This document shows positions 42,063 to 50,982 of a DNA stretch of 64,000 nt, in pieces. This stretch comes from Pseudomonas sp. S35 (lineage in GTDB: Bacteria; Pseudomonadota; Gammaproteobacteria; Pseudomonadales; Pseudomonadaceae). The stretch covers positions 1,922,001-1,986,000 of the forward strand of contig NZ_CP019431.1 of assembly GCF_009866765.1 (NCBI RefSeq). Direction: 5' to 3'. Positions within the stretch are counted from its first letter, which is position 1; the number at the start of each line of letters is the position of its first letter. A program made the position numbers and the translations under genes. The notes below the pieces were generated by a model. It was not told the origin of the DNA and did no database searches. It was given only the letters and a program-made list of their open reading frames with translations.

Positions 42063-44325
42063 GTTCTTCACGGCGGAACGGCTTGGCCAGGTAATCACTC
42101 ATCCCGGCTGCACGGCAACGCTCGCGTTCTTCGGACATCGCGTTGGCAGTCAAAGCCACGATAGGCAGGTCCGGCCAGCGCCCGCTGCGGCGAATCTGTC
42201 GACTGGCTTCGTAGCCATCCATCACTGGCATATTGCAGTCCATGAGGACCATATCGAAGCGTTGTTCTTCAAGAAATTTGAGCGCTTCGCCACCATGGGC
42301 GGCCACGATCACTTCGCAACCCAATTTGCCGAGCATGCCTTTGGCCACCAGTTGGTTGACCGGATTATCCTCCACCAACAGGATGCGTGCCCGGTGCGCA
42401 AGGGGTGCGGCATCCAGTTGGATCGGGTCAAGGATCAACTGCGTGCCACTGATCAAGTTGCGCTGCAGGATCTGATACAGCGCGTTGCGGCTCAAGGGAC
42501 GTGCTTGTTGATGCAGCGGCGACAGCGCCGCGACTTCTTCGCTGGGCATGAAGTTGCCATAAGCCGTCACCAGCAGAATGGGCGCAGTAATGCCCGGCCG
42601 TATGCGGAACAGGCACTCCGGGCAGTCGGTGATCAGCAGGTCGGGTGTTTGCCCGCTCAAGTCGTCATCCATGGTGAAGCAGCGCGGTGTGAGCCCCCAG
42701 CTCGGTAATAGGGTGCTGAGCAGCTCTGTCAGGCCGCTGCCAGCGTTGGTGATGGCGATGACCTGGCCTTTGAGGGGCGGCGGTTTCACGGCGGGCAAAT
42801 GGGGTGGAAGTGGCAGGTCTGCGCAGAACTGGCTGCCAAACCCTGCCTCGGAGCTGATACTCAAGCGTCCCTTCATCGCTTCGCAGAGGTTGTAGGTCAG
42901 TGCCAGGCCCAGGCCCGTGCCGCCAAACTGGCGAGTGATACCGGCGCCGGCCTGGGTGAACGGTTGGAATATTTTCACCTGGGCCTCCTGCGCAATACCG
43001 ATGCCGGTGTCGCAGACTTCAATGCGTACCCCACCGTCGTGAGCGCTGAGGCGCACATCCACCCGGCCGAAACGTGTGAACTTCAAGGCATTGGACAGCA
43101 GGTTACTGACGATCTGGCGCACACGGGTCGGGTCGCCGAGTACCTGGGCCGGAAACAGCGGGTCGATCAGGCAGGTCAGTTCCACGCTGGGCGCGGCGTT
43201 CTGCGACAACAGGTTGGCAGTGTCTTCCACCTGTGAGCCCAGGTCGAACGGGATGCGCTCAAGCTCCAATTGGCCGGCATCGAACTTGGACAGGTCAAGG
43301 ATATCGTTGAGCAGTTCCACCAGTACCTTGCCGGAGTCATGGGCAATGGACAATTGTTGGCGCTGCTCAGCGTTCAGTGGGCTGTCCAGCGACAGGGCGA
43401 TCATGCCTAGCAGGCCATTGAGCGGGGTGCGGATTTCGTGGCTCATGTTTGCCAGGAACGCCGCCCGGGCCTGGGCCATCGCCAATGCGTTCATCTTCGC
43501 CGCTTCCAGCTCGTCGTTGGACCGGGTCAGACGCTGGTTGCTGGCCTTGAGCTCAAGGGTGCGCGCGGAGACGATGTCCTCCAGTTGCCCCAGGTATTCG
43601 GTCAATCGGTCTTCGGCATGGCGACGTTGTTGGATTTCGGTTTCCATGTTTTCGAATTGCTGGTTGGCAACGTTGACCAGCACACCAATTTCATCGTTTT
43701 CATGCCCCGCTGGGCAATCCAGGCGAGCCTGCTTGCGTGTGCTCAGCTCGCGAATGATCCACACCAGCGGTTGGGTCAGCATTACGTAGAACAGGCCCAG
43801 CAGGATGCCCGTCAGCAGCAGGCTGCGGGCGAAGCCGTTGAGCAGCGTAATCTCGGCGCGGCGCAGGAAGCGGCTGCCAAAGGCATAGGTGTCGACATCC
43901 AGGCGCAGCACTCCGAGGGATTCGTTAGGCATGTGGCTCAGGAATAGCCGGTCCTCGAATTGGCGGGTGGCACCAAACATCATGTCACTCAATCGTCGAT
44001 AAGGGCTTTCCTTGCGTGGCCGGTCGACATCGGCCAACACCACGCCATTGTTATCGATCAACTGCGCACGAACGATGGCCGGGGAGTGCAGCAGGCCAAG
44101 CGTCAACTCCTGGGCCAGTTCGGCATCGATGTTGTAGGCGATACGTGATGCAGGGTTGTGGCTGATTTCGATCAGCGAGCGTATTTCACGGTTGATGGAT
44201 GCGTCTTCGCTGGCATAATCGATGCCGATTTGAATCAAACTGAGCAAGGTTCCTAAGACAAAACCGACTAGCACAGTCAATCGAGCTTGTTTATAAGACA
44301 AGCGGTGGGCGAACTTGATATCCAT
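42016..44325 (-). CDS. sagS: Hybrid histidine kinase, SagS-like
   Basis: A 769-residue hybrid kinase. The order is: TM1 (about residues 15-37, LTVLVGFVLGTLLSLIQIG), a periplasmic HmsP-type sensor region to about 165, TM2 (about 170-190), a HAMP-like linker, HisKA with FLANMSHEIRTPLNG, HATPase (QIVSNLLSNALKFT, CDTGIGIA, GGTGLGLALTYNL) and a C-terminal receiver (ILLVEDN, LMDCNMPVMDG). There is no HPt domain, as in SagS, which uses HptB. It controls the switch to biofilm in P. aeruginosa. Start ATG 44325 (MDIKFAHRLSYKQAR). Confidence 0.9.
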   Translation of the reverse strand: MDIKFAHRLSYKQARLTVLVGFVLGTLLSLIQIGIDYASEDASINREIRSLIEISHNPASRIAYNIDAELAQELTLGLLHSPAIVRAQLIDNNGVVLADVDRPRKESPYRRLSDMMFGATRQFEDRLFLSHMPNESLGVLRLDVDTYAFGSRFLRRAEITLLNGFARSLLLTGILLGLFYVMLTQPLVWIIRELSTRKQARLDCPAGHENDEIGVLVNVANQQFENMETEIQQRRHAEDRLTEYLGQLEDIVSARTLELKASNQRLTRSNDELEAAKMNALAMAQARAAFLANMSHEIRTPLNGLLGMIALSLDSPLNAEQRQQLSIAHDSGKVLVELLNDILDLSKFDAGQLELERIPFDLGSQVEDTANLLSQNAAPSVELTCLIDPLFPAQVLGDPTRVRQIVSNLLSNALKFTRFGRVDVRLSAHDGGVRIEVCDTGIGIAQEAQVKIFQPFTQAGAGITRQFGGTGLGLALTYNLCEAMKGRLSISSEAGFGSQFCADLPLPPHLPAVKPPPLKGQVIAITNAGSGLTELLSTLLPSWGLTPRCFTMDDDLSGQTPDLLITDCPECLFRIRPGITAPILLVTAYGNFMPSEEVAALSPLHQQARPLSRNALYQILQRNLISGTQLILDPIQLDAAPLAHRARILLVEDNPVNQLVAKGMLGKLGCEVIVAAHGGEALKFLEEQRFDMVLMDCNMPVMDGYEASRQIRRSGRWPDLPIVALTANAMSEERERCRAAGMSDYLAKPFRREELNALLDLWVPTTTTL

Positions 44326-44487
44326 CGAGTGTTGAACCACTTCACGTTTCCCTTCGCCCGGCAAGCATAGCTGAATATCAACAGACGTTGACTTGCCCGG
44401 CATGAATCGTTTTTACGCAGCCCCGTGCGGCCTGTCGCAGGGTTGTCAATACGCCATCTTTTGCAATAACTTGCCAGAGGAATAATT

Positions 44488-45378
44488 GTGGATTCTCGAT
44501 TGAATGCCTTTCTTGAGCGGGCCGACGCTGTGCTCGCCCGCCTGGAACCTTTGTTGCCCGCACCACGCCACGCCGTCGACTGGAACCAATGCCTGGCCGC
44601 CCGTTGGCAGCGTGAAGGCCGCAGCGGCTTCCTGTTGCCCCTGGAAGTCAGTCTCGATATGCGCCTTTGCGACCTGATTGGCGTGGACAAGCAGCGCGAA
44701 ACGCTGGCGCGCAACACCCAGCAATTCCTCGACGGCCTGCCCGCCAACCACGCGTTGTTGTGGGGTTCTCGTGGTACCGGAAAATCATCCATGGTCCGCG
44801 CTTTGCTGGCACAGCATGCCCAGGCGGGATTGCGCTTGATCGAAATTGAGCGTGATCACCTGGCGGACCTGCCGCGAGTAGTTGAGCAACTGCTCAAGCT
44901 GCCGCAGCGTTTTATTCTGTTTTGTGACGACCTGTCGTTCGAAGCCGGCGAAGGCGACTACCGTGTGCTCAAGAGCGTGCTGGATGGTTCCCTGGAGCAG
45001 GCGCCGGAAAACGTGCTGCTGTATGCCACGTCCAATCGCCGCCACCTGGTACCGGAAAACCAGAGCGACAACGACAACTGGAAGCGTGTCGACGGAGAGC
45101 TGCACCCAAGCGAGGCAGTGGAGGACAAGATCGCCTTGTCCGATCGTTTCGGTTTGTGGCTGTCATTCTATCCCTTCACCCAGGAGCATTTTCTGGAAGT
45201 GGTGGAGCACTGGATTGGCGAGCTGGCACGTAAGGCCGGCCTACAGTGGCAGCGTGATGAAGCACTCGATATTCTCGCCGTGCGCTGGGCGACCGGACGC
45301 GGCAACCGCAATGGCCGTTGTGCCTATCAATTCGCCCGTTACTGGGTAGGTCTCAAACTGCTGGAGCGTCAACCATGA
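44488..45378 (+). CDS. AAA ATPase, DUF815 family
   Basis: A 296-residue ATPase. Walker A reads LWGSRGTGKSSMVRALLAQ (about residues 90-108); the Walker B acidic cluster is in RFILFCDDLSFEAGE. The arginine finger region is NVLLYATSNRRHLVPENQ. The protein class is defined only by sequence. The start is GTG 44488 with AGAGG upstream. Its stop overlaps the ATG of the GAF-type reductase gene, so the two are coupled. Confidence 0.85.
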   Translation: MDSRLNAFLERADAVLARLEPLLPAPRHAVDWNQCLAARWQREGRSGFLLPLEVSLDMRLCDLIGVDKQRETLARNTQQFLDGLPANHALLWGSRGTGKSSMVRALLAQHAQAGLRLIEIERDHLADLPRVVEQLLKLPQRFILFCDDLSFEAGEGDYRVLKSVLDGSLEQAPENVLLYATSNRRHLVPENQSDNDNWKRVDGELHPSEAVEDKIALSDRFGLWLSFYPFTQEHFLEVVEHWIGELARKAGLQWQRDEALDILAVRWATGRGNRNGRCAYQFARYWVGLKLLERQP

Positions 45379-45857
45379 TCGATTTGCAACAAGCTGGTAC
45401 CGGCCTGGATGGCTACGCCATGCTTTGTGCACAACTGGAGTCGTTGTTGGCCGATGAGCGCGATTTCATTGCCAACAGTGCGCAGTTTTCTGCGTTCCTG
45501 TTCAATCAGCTCGACGATTTGAACTGGGCCGGCTTTTACCTCAACCGCAATGAAGAACTGGTGCTTGGCCCGTTCCAGGGCCAGATAGCCTGTGTGCGTA
45601 TCCCGTTTGGTCGTGGCGTATGCGGTGCGGCTGCGGCCTCACGGCAAACCCAGCGTGTAGAGGATGTGCACGCGTTTGCGGGGCATATCGCCTGTGACAG
45701 TGCATCCAACAGTGAGCTTGTAGTGCCGCTGGTCAAGGACGGCCGTTTGGTTGGCGTCCTGGACCTTGATAGTCCGTTACTTGCCCGCTTTACCCCGCGG
45801 GACCAGGCCGGTATCGAACAGCTCGCGGCGATTTTCCTGCGCTTGACCGACTGCTGA
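45375..45857 (+). CDS. GAF-domain free methionine-(R)-sulfoxide reductase
   Basis: A 160-residue GAF-fold protein of the fRMsr (MsrC) type. WAGFYLNRNEELVLGPFQGQIACVRIPFGRGVCGAAA and VHAFAGHIACDSASNSELVVPLVKDGRLVGVLDLDSPL carry the three conserved cysteines used for free methionine-R-sulfoxide. ATG 45375 overlaps the stop of the ATPase gene (ATGA). It complements MsrB at 40584. Confidence 0.92.
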   Translation: MIDLQQAGTGLDGYAMLCAQLESLLADERDFIANSAQFSAFLFNQLDDLNWAGFYLNRNEELVLGPFQGQIACVRIPFGRGVCGAAAASRQTQRVEDVHAFAGHIACDSASNSELVVPLVKDGRLVGVLDLDSPLLARFTPRDQAGIEQLAAIFLRLTDC

Positions 45858-45893
45858 TAGAACCAGGGGGAGGCGCGCGAGCTCCTTCCCCTG

Positions 45894-48800
45894 TTAGCTG
45901 TCCAGCTCTCGAAGTTGCACTTGCAGCATCCTTTCCAGTTCCAGCATCAGCTTTTCCAGGGATTTCACACTGGCCTCGATCAGTGGCCGGTCATCGTCTC
46001 GGGCGCATGCCTGCTCAAGGGCTTCGCACTGCGCTGCCAGCGAGTGCGCTTGAACGATGCGCGCAGCGCCTTTGATCTTGTGGGCCTGCTCGATGATGTG
46101 CTGGGACGTAGCCTGCGCAGCCATCAGCGCGAGCAGCTCCTGGCGATCATGGCGGCTGCTGCTCAACAGCTCCTCCAGCAGGCGTCGACTCATTTGTGGG
46201 TCTCCGCCGGTAAGGGCTTGGAAGTTGCCAAGGTCCAAAATCAGCTCACTGGGTTGAGGGCTGATCTTGGCCAGTTGGCGCTCCAGCGCTGTGAGACTGA
46301 TGGGTTTGAACAGGCAGTCATTCATGCCCGCCAGGGCGCAGCGCTGCTTCTCTTCGGGCTGTGCATTGGCGGTGAAACCCAGCACCACGCACGGTGTCAG
46401 TTGCTCGCGCTGCTCGTATTCGCGGATCGAGCGACTCAACTCGTAGCCATTCATGATGGGCATGTTGCAGTCGGCGATCACCAGGTCGAAGTGCTCCTGG
46501 CGCCAGGCCTGAAAGCCCGTTGCACCGTTCTGGGCGGCGGTGAACTGGTGGCCCAGATAGCCAAGCTGCTGGCACATCAATAGACGGTTTGCGGGGTGAT
46601 CGTCGACCACCAGTACATTGAGCACGGGGGCGGCCGTGGGCGCCTGGGTCTTGAGCTCGTCCACGGGCAGTAGCGGTTGCAGACGAGTCATCTTCAGGTT
46701 CACATGCACTTGGGTGCCGACCATTGGTACGCTGCTCAGGCTGAGCTGTCCGCCCATCATTGCGCAGAGGCTGCGGCAAATCACTAGCCCAAGGCCCGCG
46801 CCAGTCCTGGCCAACTGCCCGGAGTTGTCGGCCTGGGCAAAGGGCTCGAAAAGACGCCGCTGGTCATCCCGGCTGATGCCGATGCCCGTGTCTTCCACCA
46901 CCAGTTTCATTTCGGTCTGTTGCTCCAGTTGGGTGGGCAATACTTCCACTTTGATTTTTACCTCGCCGCGCTCGGTGAACTTGATGGCATTGCTGACCAG
47001 GTTGGACAGCACCTGCTTGAAACGCAGTGGGTCGATCAGCACTTCGGTGTTATCGAGGTCGGGCTTGAACTCCAGCGACAGGCTAAGGGTTTTCTGTCGG
47101 GCCAGGCCGTCGAAGACCCGTACCACTGACTCAATCACTTCGCGCAGATTTACCCGTTCCGGTGCCAGGCTCAGGCGGCCGGACTCAATGCGGGCGATAT
47201 CCAGGATATCGCCGATCAGTTCCAGCAGATCCTTGGCCGAGTTGTAGGCCACTTCGATGGCCGGGCGATCGAGATGGCCCTGGTCCGCGCGCTTGAGGGT
47301 CAGTTCCAGCATGCCAATCACGGCGTTCATCGGCGTGCGGATCTCGTGGCTCATGGTGGCCAGGAACGTACTTTTGGCCCGGTTGGCTTCGTCAGCCCGC
47401 TCCTTGGCAGCGCGAAGCTCGTCGAACAACTGGCGTCGCTCGCTGATATCGATCCAACCCCCGATGATGCCCTGGACCTCACCGACAGAGTCGCGATACG
47501 GCAGGATCCAGTGGTAGATCGTGAGTTTTTTTCCGCGAATGTGCAGGGTTCGGTCCAGGATCAGCGGATTGCCCTCGGCCACCACACGTTGATAATCGGC
47601 ATGGTATTGCGCCGCTTCCGTGGCGAGGGCGGTGTTCACCTGCATCACCGTTTTGCCGATCACGTCCTCACGCTTGACGTCAAACACCTGCAGGTAGCTG
47701 TCGTTGCAGGTCTGCAGCAAGCCCTTGTGATCACGTACGTAGATAGGATGCGGGGTTTCATTGACCAGGGCGCGCATGAACTCGAACTGATCGTTGAGGG
47801 CTCGCTCCGCCATTTTGCGGTGCTTGATCTGGCGGCGCATGTAGGCGTTCCAGGTCAGGGAGACCAGCAGCAGTAGCCCGGTGCCGATGACTATTCGGGC
47901 AATCAGTTGGTGATAGTCGCGCCAGTAGCTGTCGGATGCGGCGGTGTAGCCTCGCCAGCGACTGTTGATCACCCCTAGTTCATCCGGGGCGATGCTGAGC
48001 AGGGCCTTGTCGAGAATCGAGCTGAGTTCGGTGGCGCTGCGTGAGGTGGCCAACGTGAAGGCCGCGGGCGTCGTGCCAATGCTGAAGCTGATTTGAACGT
48101 TATCCTGGAACACCTGCGATGACAGGAAGTAGTTGGCGACGACCAGGGTATTGACTGCACCCTCCACGCGCCCCTGTGCGAGCAATTCGGTGGCCTTGAA
48201 CGTATCGCCTGCTTCCACCAGATGAATCTTCGGAAAATTATCGCGCAGGAATTTCGCAGGCGGGCTGCCTTGAGTGACCGCCAGGCGCTTGCCTTCCATC
48301 TCTTCCAGGCTGGTGGGGGCTTGGTTCTCCTTGCGCGTCAACATCACATAGGAGTTTTCCAGGTAGGGCCGGGTGAAGTTCAACTGGGATTCGCGTTCGA
48401 GGCTGGGGACGATCGCGCCGATGATGTCTGCTTTGCCGGTCTCGACATGTTCGATCATCGTATTCACATCACGCCCGCGCTGGATTTCGAAACGCAACCC
48501 GGTACGCAGGCGAATCAGTTCCAGCAGGTCGGCGGTGATGCCGCGAAAGTTGCCATCCCCATCGAAGAATGTGAGCGGCGCGAAGGTTTCATTCACGAGC
48601 ACCTTGACCGTCGGGTGCTCCTTCAACCAGCGCGCCTCGCGCTGAGTCAGTTGCAGCTTCTGGTCCGTCAACAAAATATCGCTGCCGGCGCTCCAGCGCT
48701 TGGCGATCGCTTCCCGTTCAGTGCCAGGCACGGCCTCCAGGACTGCGTCGACGATGCTCTGCAGGATGAGCTGCTGCTGGGGCATGGCAAAGCTGAAGCC

Positions 48801-49538
48801 ATAAGCTTCGTGCTTGCCGAAATTGGCCATGCGAATGTTCTTCAGGTAGCCCTTGTTGATCATGTAATGGGTGGAGATGGTGTCGCCGAGAAACACGTCT
48901 GCCTTGTCGAATGCCACCGCATTCAACGCATTTTGATAAGACGGGTAGGCGCGGATAATCGCCTTGGGGTAGAGCTTTTCGACCTCTCCCAGTGGCAGGT
49001 AATGGTAGACCAGGGCCAGGCGCATTCCTGCCAGGCCATCATTCAGGCTACGGGTTTCCCCTTCGCGTGTGACCAGAACGGGCTGGTCCACGGCATAGGG
49101 CGCCGACAGGATCAGGTTGGGGCGTGCTGCCTCAAAGCCGTTGGCGGAGCCCAACAGATCGATTTCACCTGTTTCGAGCGCGCTGATGGCAGCTTCTCTG
49201 GAGGGGTAGCGCAGGACCTTCACGGGCAAGGCCAGTGCCTTGGCCAGCAAACCCGCATAGTCGGCGGTGAGTCCTTCGTAATCACGCCCGCTGGAAGTGA
49301 GATCGAAGGGCGGGTAGTCAGGGGACGCAGTACCCAGCAGCAGTTCGCGTTTGTTTCGCAACCACTGGCGTTGGGTCTTGTTCAGGTGGGTTTCCAGTTG
49401 TATTGAGCCTGCACGACTCAGTAAGTTGAAATGTTCCGCGCCCGTTTGAGGCGTTGCAGGCACGGCAGTGCTGAAGCACAAGCCGGCACTCAATATGATC
49501 AGATAGTCCTTTATACACCTGGGCATCCGCTTTCTCAC
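45894..49538 (-). CDS. BvgS-type hybrid sensor kinase, RocS2-like
   Basis: A 1214-residue unorthodox kinase. Domains: signal peptide near residues 8-30; two periplasmic Venus-flytrap (SBP_bac_3) domains (about 55-290 and 310-540); one TM near 553-573; PAS (about 595-715); HisKA (FLATMSHEIRTPMNAVIG); HATPase; receiver (VLVVDDHPANR, IADCNMPIMNG); and C-terminal HPt (EQAHKIKGAARIV). It is the layout of RocS1/RocS2, which control fimbriae and biofilm genes. Start GTG 49538 overlaps the rocA2-like stop (GTGA); ATG 49526 is an alternative. Next to a dGTPase gene, as with RocS2 of P. aeruginosa (from memory). Confidence 0.88.
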   Translation of the reverse strand: MRKRMPRCIKDYLIILSAGLCFSTAVPATPQTGAEHFNLLSRAGSIQLETHLNKTQRQWLRNKRELLLGTASPDYPPFDLTSSGRDYEGLTADYAGLLAKALALPVKVLRYPSREAAISALETGEIDLLGSANGFEAARPNLILSAPYAVDQPVLVTREGETRSLNDGLAGMRLALVYHYLPLGEVEKLYPKAIIRAYPSYQNALNAVAFDKADVFLGDTISTHYMINKGYLKNIRMANFGKHEAYGFSFAMPQQQLILQSIVDAVLEAVPGTEREAIAKRWSAGSDILLTDQKLQLTQREARWLKEHPTVKVLVNETFAPLTFFDGDGNFRGITADLLELIRLRTGLRFEIQRGRDVNTMIEHVETGKADIIGAIVPSLERESQLNFTRPYLENSYVMLTRKENQAPTSLEEMEGKRLAVTQGSPPAKFLRDNFPKIHLVEAGDTFKATELLAQGRVEGAVNTLVVANYFLSSQVFQDNVQISFSIGTTPAAFTLATSRSATELSSILDKALLSIAPDELGVINSRWRGYTAASDSYWRDYHQLIARIVIGTGLLLLVSLTWNAYMRRQIKHRKMAERALNDQFEFMRALVNETPHPIYVRDHKGLLQTCNDSYLQVFDVKREDVIGKTVMQVNTALATEAAQYHADYQRVVAEGNPLILDRTLHIRGKKLTIYHWILPYRDSVGEVQGIIGGWIDISERRQLFDELRAAKERADEANRAKSTFLATMSHEIRTPMNAVIGMLELTLKRADQGHLDRPAIEVAYNSAKDLLELIGDILDIARIESGRLSLAPERVNLREVIESVVRVFDGLARQKTLSLSLEFKPDLDNTEVLIDPLRFKQVLSNLVSNAIKFTERGEVKIKVEVLPTQLEQQTEMKLVVEDTGIGISRDDQRRLFEPFAQADNSGQLARTGAGLGLVICRSLCAMMGGQLSLSSVPMVGTQVHVNLKMTRLQPLLPVDELKTQAPTAAPVLNVLVVDDHPANRLLMCQQLGYLGHQFTAAQNGATGFQAWRQEHFDLVIADCNMPIMNGYELSRSIREYEQREQLTPCVVLGFTANAQPEEKQRCALAGMNDCLFKPISLTALERQLAKISPQPSELILDLGNFQALTGGDPQMSRRLLEELLSSSRHDRQELLALMAAQATSQHIIEQAHKIKGAARIVQAHSLAAQCEALEQACARDDDRPLIEASVKSLEKLMLELERMLQVQLRELDS

Positions 49539-50161
49539 ACTAGCGCGTTTCGTTTTGCCATCTCGATAAGTTCTACCAAGGACTTGGCTTGAAGTTTCTG
49601 CATGAGCCTCTTTTTATAAGTGCTGACTGTTTTGTTACTTAAAAACATGCCTTTGGCTATTTCTTTGTTGGTGCGGCCCTGGGCAAAAAGTTGCAATACC
49701 ATTAACTCACGATCATTAACGGCCTTGAAGAGTTCTAGTTCCTTGAAGTCCACGCCGTCTGCACCGTTGGTGTTCAATGCCTGGCTGGGGAAATAGTTGT
49801 AGCCGGACAGCACTGCACGGATGGCACTCAGCAGTTCACTCAGGTCACCTTCCTTGCAGACGTAGCCGTCGGCGCCCGAGCGCATGCAGCGAGTGGCAAA
49901 CAACGTCGGCGACTGGGCCGTCAGAACCAGGGTTTTCATCGGGGTGTTCATGGCGTTGAATCGGCAGAGTACTTCCAGTCCGTCGAGTTTCGGGATGCTG
50001 ATATCCAGAATGATCAGATCTGGCAGGCATTCGCGGACCATTTGTATTGCGTCGCATCCGTTATCCGTTTCGCCAATGACTTTGTAACCTTCGTGTTCCA
50101 GCAACATTCGGATGGCGAGCCTTATAACCGGATGGTCATCGATAATAAAAACTGTGTTCAT
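49535..50161 (-). CDS. NarL/LuxR-type response regulator, RocA2-like
   Basis: A 208-residue regulator: receiver (VFIIDDHPVIRLAIRMLLEHEGYKVIGETDNG, DLIILDISIPKLDGLEV, TLVLTAQS, GYVCKEGDLSELLSAI) and LuxR HTH (NDRELMVLQLFAQGRTNKEIAKGMFLSNKTVSTYKKRLMQKL). Partner of the BvgS-type kinase downstream, with 4-base overlap. Start ATG 50161 (MNTVFIIDDHPVIR). Confidence 0.9.
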   Translation of the reverse strand: MNTVFIIDDHPVIRLAIRMLLEHEGYKVIGETDNGCDAIQMVRECLPDLIILDISIPKLDGLEVLCRFNAMNTPMKTLVLTAQSPTLFATRCMRSGADGYVCKEGDLSELLSAIRAVLSGYNYFPSQALNTNGADGVDFKELELFKAVNDRELMVLQLFAQGRTNKEIAKGMFLSNKTVSTYKKRLMQKLQAKSLVELIEMAKRNALV

Positions 50162-50252
50162 GATCACGTTCCATACAAGTGCAAATAAAGCGGGCACATT
50201 AGCTCAGAAGAGGAGGGAGGAGCATGAAGGCAAGGGGGGGCAGATATAAAAC

Positions 50253-50264
50253 AGGAAACTTCCT
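50253..50264. promoter_or_regulatory. Possible RocA2-type operator
   Basis: AGGAAACTTCCT is an inverted repeat (AGGAA/TTCCT, 2-base gap), about 90 bases upstream of rocA2, followed by TTCCTACA, a half-site reported for the EvgA relatives of BvgA. The resemblance is to BvgA-like heptads (TTTCCTA), so autoregulation is plausible. Confidence 0.4.
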
Positions 50265-50416
50265 ACACTAAAAAAGGTAAATGCCTACCAGCTGATAAGG
50301 TCGTGTGAGGGGGACGTATGCGCTTTGCTGGCGAGCAGAAAAAATCATGAGGCCTGGAGGCGGGCGGTGATCGTGCGGGCACTTTTCGGCGGTTGGAAAC
50401 GTTTAAAGTCCTACGC

Positions 50417-50812
50417 TTATAGCGTGGAGGGTGTTTGAATCAACTGTATAAGTTCATCTTTGTTCAGTGGCTTTGACAAGTAGCCGAGCAACGGCAGGTC
50501 ACGTTTCATAGCCTGTTTTTTCAGGGCTGACAGTTCAACTGGGGCAAGCCCGCTGAGCAAGATGGCTGCGGTGACAAAGCGCCGGCGGCTGGCGATTTCA
50601 ATCAACTCAAGCCCCGGAAGGTCGGGTAGGCATTGGTCGCACAAGAGAATGTCGAAGGGGGTTTCGGCCAGCGTCATTAGATGGATGGCCTGCGCAGCGT
50701 TTTCGGCAGCTGTCAGGTGCTCGAAGCCGAAACTTCTAAGCAGGTATTGGGTGGCGAGCAGTTGAAAGGGATGGTCCTCCACCAACAGGATGCGAAGGGG
50801 GTATCTGGGCAT
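50417..50812 (-). CDS. Receiver-only protein beside the Roc-like genes
   Basis: A 131-residue single receiver: LRILLVEDHPFQLLATQYLLRSFGFEHLTAAENAAQAIHL, phosphoacceptor Asp in FDILLCDQCLPDLPGLELIE, and the Lys in GYLSKPLNKDELIQLI. The opening VEDHPFQ and end match the receiver of RocR, which in P. aeruginosa is joined to an EAL domain; no EAL follows here. Start ATG 50812 (MPRYPLRILL); another ATG at 50833 adds seven residues. The 255-base gap downstream holds no gene apart from rocA2 control sites. Confidence 0.82.
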   Translation of the reverse strand: MPRYPLRILLVEDHPFQLLATQYLLRSFGFEHLTAAENAAQAIHLMTLAETPFDILLCDQCLPDLPGLELIEIASRRRFVTAAILLSGLAPVELSALKKQAMKRDLPLLGYLSKPLNKDELIQLIQTPSTL

Positions 50813-50923
50813 AGAAAGCACACGATGAGTCAAGCGTCGATGGGGGGCATGTAGGAACGGTTCACCCAGTTTGCCCGGAGCGTGCGCGATTATTCTCCAG
50901 AGGTTTGTGCGAATTCGATCAGG

Positions 50924-50969
50924 CCGCTCTGTTCCCTTCGTAGGGGGATTCTCTTAGGGAACAGGCGGC
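50924..50969. repeat. Long hairpin after the dgt gene
   Basis: CTGTTCCCT (50929-50937) pairs perfectly with AGGGAACAG (50956-50964); outer GCCGC and GCGGC extend the stem with one bulge. No T tract follows on either strand. It sits just past the dgt stop and may be a terminator of the Rho-dependent type or an mRNA end-stabiliser. Confidence 0.5.
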
Positions 50970-50982
50970 TTGATCAATGGCA

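Noticed and set aside
45858..45893. Short hairpin CAGGGG/CCCCTG between convergent genes
   Set aside because: Only six base pairs with an 18-base loop; too weak to call.
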